From contig DATKRS010000010.1 in the NCBI GenBank assembly GCA_035532035.1, forward strand, positions 43,614 to 107,613: a stretch of 64,000 bases of DNA, given 5' to 3'. Below the pieces are notes generated by a model that had not been told where the DNA came from, searched no databases, and worked only from the letters and a program-made list of their open reading frames with translations. This document shows, in pieces, positions 59,795-64,000 of this stretch; positions within the stretch are counted from its first letter, which is position 1; every line of letters begins with the position of its first letter. This DNA comes from Candidatus Dormiibacterota bacterium. Lineage in GTDB: Bacteria > Vulcanimicrobiota > Vulcanimicrobiia > Vulcanimicrobiales > Vulcanimicrobiaceae. The position numbers were made by a program, and so were the translations under genes.

Positions 59795-60990
59795 CGGCGT
59801 ACGACGGAGACGGCGAGTGGGTAGCCGCCGGTTTGAAAGGGTGCGCCGCGCACGCGCTTCAGAGTTCGCGCGTCGAGCACGTCGACCTCGTTGCTTCCCG
59901 CGCAAGGGATATAGAGCCGGTGCGAGCGTACGTCGAGGGTGGGCGCCCACGGCGTGCGGCAGGTACCGACCGGTGCGTGCGCGACGCGCAGGGTCCGCGC
60001 GTTCAGCACGTCGACGACGTTGCTTTGCTCGTCGGTAACGAAGACGCGCCCGAGCGTCCCAAGCGCGATGCCGACCGGAAACTCGAGTGGAGAACTTCGC
60101 GCCGCTACGCGTGGACCTCCGGGACCGAGCGCGATCTCGGTGACCCTTCCGGCCGCTGCGAGAAACGTGCTCTCGCTTTGGTTCGAGACCACGTAGAGCC
60201 GGCGCCCGTCGCGCGAGAGCGCCAGCGAGAAGGCGCGCGGGACATGCCGTATTCGCCCGACGACGCGCATGCGCTTCGCGTCCACGATTGCGACGGCGTC
60301 GTCGTTCACGTCGGCAACGTAGACGCGCTGCGTGCGAACATCGATCGCGATACCTTCGGCGGTCGTTCCCGTGACGATGGTCGCGACCCGATCGCCGGAG
60401 ACGCGTGCGAGGCCGCCCTTGCCGTTCAGCTCGCGCTCGGTGACGAAGACCGCGTGGAGCGGCGGATCTGCCGCGAGCTCATCGCCGAGCAGGATGCCTG
60501 GGATCTCGCGAACGTTCCAGGGCCTCAGTCGCACCGACGTCATCGTACTGCCGTCCGTGTCGGTCGCCGCAATCTCCCCGCCGGCTGCGATCACGTCGCT
60601 CGGAGAGCCTGCGGTTGCGAGCGTTCCGAGCGGCGCGAAGGTGCGAGGATCGTGAAACGCTATGCCGTTTTGGTACGAAGCGACGGCGATCACCGGAGCG
60701 TGCGGCGGCGCGACGATGTGAAACGTTCGAACCGCAAGGGACGCGGCGTTTGCCGCAACCAGCGTTGCGCTTCCCGGCGGAGCGCCCGGCGGCACGACGT
60801 ACGCGCCGTTCACGATGGCACCACTGCCGATCACCGAGACGCGATTCGGCAGCGCGCCGTCCGACAGGCGCGTGGGGAAGCGGCTGCCCGGCACGAGGGA
60901 CGCGGCCGTGTTCGCGAATCGCGCGATCGCGAGGCGGTGGGTCGCTGCGAGGAGCGCGAGCGCGCATGCGGCCGCAACGATCGTGCGCAT
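59791..60990 (-). CDS. secreted YVTN-type beta-propeller protein
   Basis: The 399-residue protein has an N-terminal signal (MRTIVAAACALALLAATHRL). The body consists of propeller blades: IAIDVRTQRVYVADVNDDAV, LALSRDGRRLYVVSNQSES, IALGTLGRVFVTDEQSNVVD, and LDVRSHRLYIPCAGSNEVDV. Such proteins are often surface or periplasmic binding scaffolds. The first ~130 residues lack a recognised family. The ATG at 60990 shares one base with the nitrilase stop. Confidence 0.82.
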   Translation of the reverse strand: MRTIVAAACALALLAATHRLAIARFANTAASLVPGSRFPTRLSDGALPNRVSVIGSGAIVNGAYVVPPGAPPGSATLVAANAASLAVRTFHIVAPPHAPVIAVASYQNGIAFHDPRTFAPLGTLATAGSPSDVIAAGGEIAATDTDGSTMTSVRLRPWNVREIPGILLGDELAADPPLHAVFVTERELNGKGGLARVSGDRVATIVTGTTAEGIAIDVRTQRVYVADVNDDAVAIVDAKRMRVVGRIRHVPRAFSLALSRDGRRLYVVSNQSESTFLAAAGRVTEIALGPGGPRVAARSSPLEFPVGIALGTLGRVFVTDEQSNVVDVLNARTLRVAHAPVGTCRTPWAPTLDVRSHRLYIPCAGSNEVDVLDARTLKRVRGAPFQTGGYPLAVSVVRR

Positions 60991-62270
60991 CAACGCATCG
61001 TCATCGCGTGGACGCGTGCCAGACCTTCCGCGACGTCGGTTCCCGGCGCCACGAGGGTCTGCGCGGTCTTCGCGGGATCGATCGCACACGCTGCCAAGCG
61101 GTAGCCGTCGAACGTTCCGCACACGATGGCGTAGTCGGGATCGACGACGAAGGCGCGCCCCGCCTGCGCATCCAGCACGACGACGTACATCCGCGCCTCA
61201 CCGGCGCGCGCGCGCGCGATGCGCTCGGTCCATGCGTCGCTTCGCGTCGCCCAGAGCGCGAGTCGATAGCCCGCCCGGCGGAAGGCCGCGAGGCCCGCGG
61301 GGTCGTGCATCACGCCGTCGTCCACGATCGCAACCGGGATCGTCGCATCGAGGGCGGCGAGCTGCGGCTGTGCTCCCGGAGCGAGTACGTGCTCGCATTC
61401 CAAAATACGCAAGCGGTCGTCGATGTCGCCTGGAAGCGCATGCGCGCTGACGGCCACGCGCAGGACGCTTCGGGCCGCCGTCTCTCGCGGCGCCGGCTCG
61501 GGGAGTGCAACGCGGCTCGGGTGCGGGTCGCCGAGTTCGACGGTCGCCACGATGCATTGCGGCTCGCGCTCGCCGGCTATGGCAAGGACGTCGCCTGAGT
61601 CCGAGAGGATTTGGCTCTTTCCGCAGTAGAGCACCATTTCGCGTTCGACGCCGCACTTGTCGGCGGCGGCAAACGGGACCCCGTTCTCGTACGCGCGCAT
61701 GGGTGCCAGCAGATCGGCGATGGGGTTCTCTAGCGCATTTGGGTCGCGTCCGCTCGAAACCCACGCCGTCGGCATGACGAGCATCTCGGCTCCGCCGTCG
61801 ACCAGGGCGCGTGCGATCTCCGGCATTCTCCCATCGGCGCATACCAAGACGCCGAGGCGACCGATCGACGTGTGAATCGGCGCGACCTGCGTTCCCGCTG
61901 CGAACCATCGCCGGTCGAAGTGCCATAAGAACACCTTGTCGGCACGGCCGGCCACGCGACCGTCGGAGTCGATCACGACTCCGGCGTTGTAGAGCTGCGA
62001 GCCGTCGCGAGTCGCGACCCCCGCAACGATAACGGCCGCTCGCCGAGCCGCGATCTCACAAAGGCGCGCGACGGCACGATCGATACCTATATCGTCAACG
62101 TCCGAGTCGCCGAGAACGTACGCAGGCACGGTTCCCTCCGGCAGGACGACGAGATCTGCGTCCGCTGCGGCGTCATCGACGCTGCGTTCGATACCGCGAA
62201 ATGCTTGCTCGAACGAACGGCGGTCGTGCGCGCGAAGCTGGAGAGCCGCAACGCGAAGAGTCCGTGCCAT
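60990..62270 (-). CDS. carbon-nitrogen hydrolase (nitrilase superfamily) with a degenerate second half
   Basis: The first ~270 residues are a nitrilase-fold hydrolase with the Glu-Lys-Cys triad: Glu45 in VVLPEGTVP, Lys112 in ADKVFLWHFD and Cys144 in VLVCADGRMPE. Residues 285-426 look like part of a second nitrilase-like domain (PVAIVDDGVMHDPAGLAAFRR, LALWATRSDAWTERIARARA) with no matching Lys or Cys. It probably hydrolyses an amide or nitrile in the cytoplasm. ATG 62270 is used because the first strand (TLRVAALQLR) starts there; the longer frame adds 24 odd residues. Confidence 0.87.
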   Translation of the reverse strand: MARTLRVAALQLRAHDRRSFEQAFRGIERSVDDAAADADLVVLPEGTVPAYVLGDSDVDDIGIDRAVARLCEIAARRAAVIVAGVATRDGSQLYNAGVVIDSDGRVAGRADKVFLWHFDRRWFAAGTQVAPIHTSIGRLGVLVCADGRMPEIARALVDGGAEMLVMPTAWVSSGRDPNALENPIADLLAPMRAYENGVPFAAADKCGVEREMVLYCGKSQILSDSGDVLAIAGEREPQCIVATVELGDPHPSRVALPEPAPRETAARSVLRVAVSAHALPGDIDDRLRILECEHVLAPGAQPQLAALDATIPVAIVDDGVMHDPAGLAAFRRAGYRLALWATRSDAWTERIARARAGEARMYVVVLDAQAGRAFVVDPDYAIVCGTFDGYRLAACAIDPAKTAQTLVAPGTDVAEGLARVHAMTMR

Positions 62271-62331
62271 TGCGGCTCGATTCGCCTTCGAGGCGCAGGT
62301 CTCCGGGCGTCGCAACGAAGAAGGGGCGCGC

Positions 62332-63132
62332 ATGCACCGCATCCTCGCAGCCGTCGCCCTCCTCAGCGTTCTCGCCGTCGAAGCGCCGCTCTCTGCAGCG
62401 GGCGCTCCGCACCACGCGCCGCCGAAAGACGCGTGCTCGCCGCTGCCGAGCCGGTGGCAGCGTTTGCAGTGCGAGAACTTTCATCGCTCGGCTCCCGGCG
62501 ACGAGTACTTCGGGCGTATGAAGATGAGCTATCTCGGCATCGACAACACCGCGCACGACGTGGCCATTGAAGCCGGTGCGTACACGACTAATCCCGGGCT
62601 CATCGCTCGTCTCGAGTTCGCCGACGAAGCGCTGCGGCAATGGGCGCAGCGCTATCCCGGCGATCCGCAGCTTGCGCGCAGTTACTTTCTGATGGTCGAA
62701 GTATACCGTAAGGTGTACACGCAAGACGCGCAGCGGCGGGCGTGGGCGTACATGCAGCATATCATTCACACGTATCCGTCGTCGTACTTCGCGAAAGTTT
62801 TGCGCGTCGACGTTGCGCGCGGCTTCACCGAACACTGGTTCGCGCTTGCGCAGATGTGCCCGACGCCGCTGCCGACGCCGGGTCCGCGCGATCGACGGCC
62901 GCCTCCGACTCCGACACCCGAACCGACGCCGGTCGAAACGCCGACGCCCACGCCGCCCGGCCAGCCGAAGGTCGTCGTCATAACCCCGCCGTGCGTGCAG
63001 CCGCAGACGCCGGCTCCCGAGGAGAGCGCGTCGCCGGTTCCCGAAGAGAGCGAGCCGCCGGTTCCCGAAGAGAGCGCGACGCCGGTTCCCGAAGAGAGCG
63101 CGACGCCGGCTCCCGAAGTAACGCCGCTATAA
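62332..63132 (+). CDS. secreted protein with TPR-like helices and proline-rich repeat tail
   Basis: The 266-residue product has a signal peptide (MHRILAAVALLSVLAVEAPLSAAG) and a helical middle region at residues 60-170 that looks like tetratricopeptide repeats (EFADEALRQWAQRYPGDPQL, ARSYFLMVEVYRKVYTQDAQ). A Pro/Thr/Glu-rich tail built on PxPEESAT repeats follows. No function is recognised. It resembles outer-membrane-assembly-type helper proteins. ATG 62332 has AAGGGG upstream. It ends just before a strong hairpin terminator. Confidence 0.68.
   Translation: MHRILAAVALLSVLAVEAPLSAAGAPHHAPPKDACSPLPSRWQRLQCENFHRSAPGDEYFGRMKMSYLGIDNTAHDVAIEAGAYTTNPGLIARLEFADEALRQWAQRYPGDPQLARSYFLMVEVYRKVYTQDAQRRAWAYMQHIIHTYPSSYFAKVLRVDVARGFTEHWFALAQMCPTPLPTPGPRDRRPPPTPTPEPTPVETPTPTPPGQPKVVVITPPCVQPQTPAPEESASPVPEESEPPVPEESATPVPEESATPAPEVTPL
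63010..63120 (+). repeat. 24-bp tandem repeat in the coding tail
   Basis: Four and a half copies of a 24-bp unit with the core CCGGTTCCCGAAGAGAGC start at 63010, 63034, 63058, 63082 and 63106. They encode PAPEESAS, PVPEESEP, PVPEESAT, PVPEESAT and PAPEV. Copies 3 and 4 are identical. Length variation between strains is likely. Confidence 0.9.
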
Positions 63133-63147
63133 CGCGATAAAAAAGAA

Positions 63148-63175
63148 AGAGCCCCCGGATTGCTCCGGGGGCTCT
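63148..63175 (-). terminator. strong intrinsic terminator
   Basis: A perfect 12-bp stem AGAGCCCCCGGA / TCCGGGGGCTCT with loop TTGC. On the minus strand it is followed by TTTCTTTTTT (63147-63138), so it terminates the minus-strand outer-membrane gene ending at 63197. The stem may also stop plus-strand transcripts of the proline-rich gene. It is the only canonical terminator I found in the window. Confidence 0.9.
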
Positions 63176-63196
63176 CCTCGATCGTTCGCTGACGAT

Positions 63197-64000
63197 CTAG
63201 AACTTGATGCCCAAGCCGAGGTACGGACCGTTTTGAGACGTGCCGATCGGCGAGTCATCGAGCTGATATCCGCGTTCTCCTTGCCAACCGCCCTCGATCA
63301 TGATCGGGGTGTTGAAGATTGAGTACGCGAAGCCGATGTCGTACTTCAAGATGTTGTACGCAACGGTGTAGGCACCATACGTGCCCTTGACGTTCGGATA
63401 GTACCACGCACTGCCGTACCAGCTCCACGGGTGGTTTAGGTCGGGCAGCTTCGATACTCCGAAGCCCCAGTTGTTGAGGTGCGGATAGCCGTAGTTATTC
63501 GTCCGCCACATGTACCCGACGCCGACGTAGATCCTCGGGCTCAGCACGCGAATGCCGAGTCGAACATCCAGGTCGTAGTCACGCACGGTGAACGCGGGAA
63601 CGAACGAACTACCCGTGCTGCCGACATTCGTGACGTAGCACTGCGGATCCGAGGGACTGCTGCAGTTATGCGGGTAGTTGATCTGGCGATAGTCGCCCTC
63701 CAACATCCAGGGGATGTTGAGGAGATCGAACTCCGCGGCGCCGTGAATGCGGTACGAGAACCCGTCGTGATTGTTGTCCGCCGTGTTACCCGGACTGAAC
63801 TGGTTGTACACCTTGGGTGAGATGATGTAATCGCCCGCCACGTAGACGTCGTGATAGGGAGCCGGCGCAGGTGTCGGCGGCGGCGGTGGCGGCGGAGGCG
63901 GTGCCTCCGTGGGCGGCGGGGGCGGCGGCGTCGGCGGGATGTAGCGGACGACCACGATGTGGCGGTCCGGAACCCACTGCACGTACGCTCCCATGCCTTC
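63197..64000 (-). CDS. beta-barrel-like surface protein with proline-rich linker, 5' end outside the window
   Basis: The frame runs past the window edge (the residues before the first Met are Glu-Gly). The visible 267 residues begin with GAYVQWVPDRHIVVVRY, which resembles the end of a copper-amine-oxidase-type stalk domain. A Pro-rich linker follows (PPTPPPPPPTEAPPPPPPPP), then a ~210-residue strand-rich domain that ends in aromatic GPYLGLGIKF, a typical outer-membrane barrel C-terminus (final Phe). Alternating YVGVGYMWRTNNYGY and MIEGGWQGERGY strands fit a porin-like barrel. Identity beyond that is not resolved. Confidence 0.72.
   Translation of the reverse strand, partial: EGMGAYVQWVPDRHIVVVRYIPPTPPPPPPTEAPPPPPPPPPTPAPAPYHDVYVAGDYIISPKVYNQFSPGNTADNNHDGFSYRIHGAAEFDLLNIPWMLEGDYRQINYPHNCSSPSDPQCYVTNVGSTGSSFVPAFTVRDYDLDVRLGIRVLSPRIYVGVGYMWRTNNYGYPHLNNWGFGVSKLPDLNHPWSWYGSAWYYPNVKGTYGAYTVAYNILKYDIGFAYSIFNTPIMIEGGWQGERGYQLDDSPIGTSQNGPYLGLGIKF

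Noticed and set aside
1..64000. CRISPR arrays, tRNA and rRNA genes, insertion sequences
   Set aside because: No repeat-spacer pattern, tRNA cloverleaf, rRNA-like segment, transposase or terminal inverted repeat was seen by reading; a dedicated scan (tRNAscan-SE, MinCED, ISEScan) would be needed to exclude them fully.

Overview
The window is 64 kb of GC-rich, very densely coded bacterial chromosome with about 65 protein genes and no rRNA, tRNA, CRISPR array, transposase or phage gene that I could see. GTG and TTG starts are common, and co-directional genes usually overlap by 4 nt (ATGA/GTGA). The mix of genes suggests a diderm heterotroph from a poorly cultured phylum: futalosine-route menaquinone genes, a BCKDH-like 2-oxoacid dehydrogenase, a SUF system with SufR, NamZ, GH125, many signal-peptide proteins, and an outer-membrane barrel-like protein with a proline-rich linker. 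Candidatus Eremiobacterota (WPS-2) or a relative is my best guess. That is inference from gene content and style, not a database match.

Layout. 1-7971 (+): 3' end of a PBP4-type carboxypeptidase, ACT-malic enzyme, orphan OmpR-type regulator, secreted YVTN propeller protein with a degenerate phosphoesterase domain, DDAH-like pseudoenzyme, metallophosphoesterase, and an ABC-2 exporter pair. 7986-14008: an HTH-MBL fusion, thioredoxin reductase, then a minus-strand run of a DUF2600 terpenoid-synthase-like protein, M28 peptidase, epimerase and GNAT protein. 14335-16038: a probable membrane-tethered HTH protein with a glycine-rich outer domain. 16077-25672 (-): a ten-gene run made of 2-oxoacid dehydrogenase E1a/E1b/E2, queD, queE, mqnB, mqnD, namZ, glcD and glcE.

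25790-35000: a secreted TonB-C-like protein, M20 amidohydrolase, threonine aldolase, beta-CASP nuclease, LOG-family protein, ETF-ubiquinone oxidoreductase, thiS-thiG-rhodanese, a methyltransferase and a peroxiredoxin. 35163-42285 (-): ECF sigma factor, a zf-HC2 anti-sigma domain fused to an O6-alkylguanine-DNA alkyltransferase, a PHP-domain protein with a histone-H1-like tail, an EF-G-like GTPase, a solute-binding lipoprotein and pyrE. 42370-45980: an uncharacterised protein, a secreted protein, GH125 mannosidase and a proline-rich membrane protein. 45990-50773: sufC-sufD-sufS-sufU, divergent from sufR and a second U-type scaffold. 50757-53408 (-): folD, O-methyltransferase, MBL hydrolase, thpR. 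53456-54918: TlpA-like thioredoxin and a membrane protein. 54890-62270 (-): nitrilase, YVTN propeller, phosphodiester glycosidase, tldD, tldE. 62332-64000: a secreted proline-rich protein, a strong terminator, and a partial outer-membrane protein.

The most novel-looking item is the ECF sigma gene overlapping an anti-sigma/alkyltransferase fusion and followed by the PHP/H1-tail gene. It reads like a self-contained DNA-alkylation sensing operon in which the suicidal repair protein could also be the anti-sigma factor. Other points of interest are several apparent pseudoenzymes (DDAH-like, phosphoesterase-like, FolD without its catalytic lysine, a second nitrilase-like half), an EF-G-like GTPase with an altered G4 motif, and a SUF cluster with no sufB.
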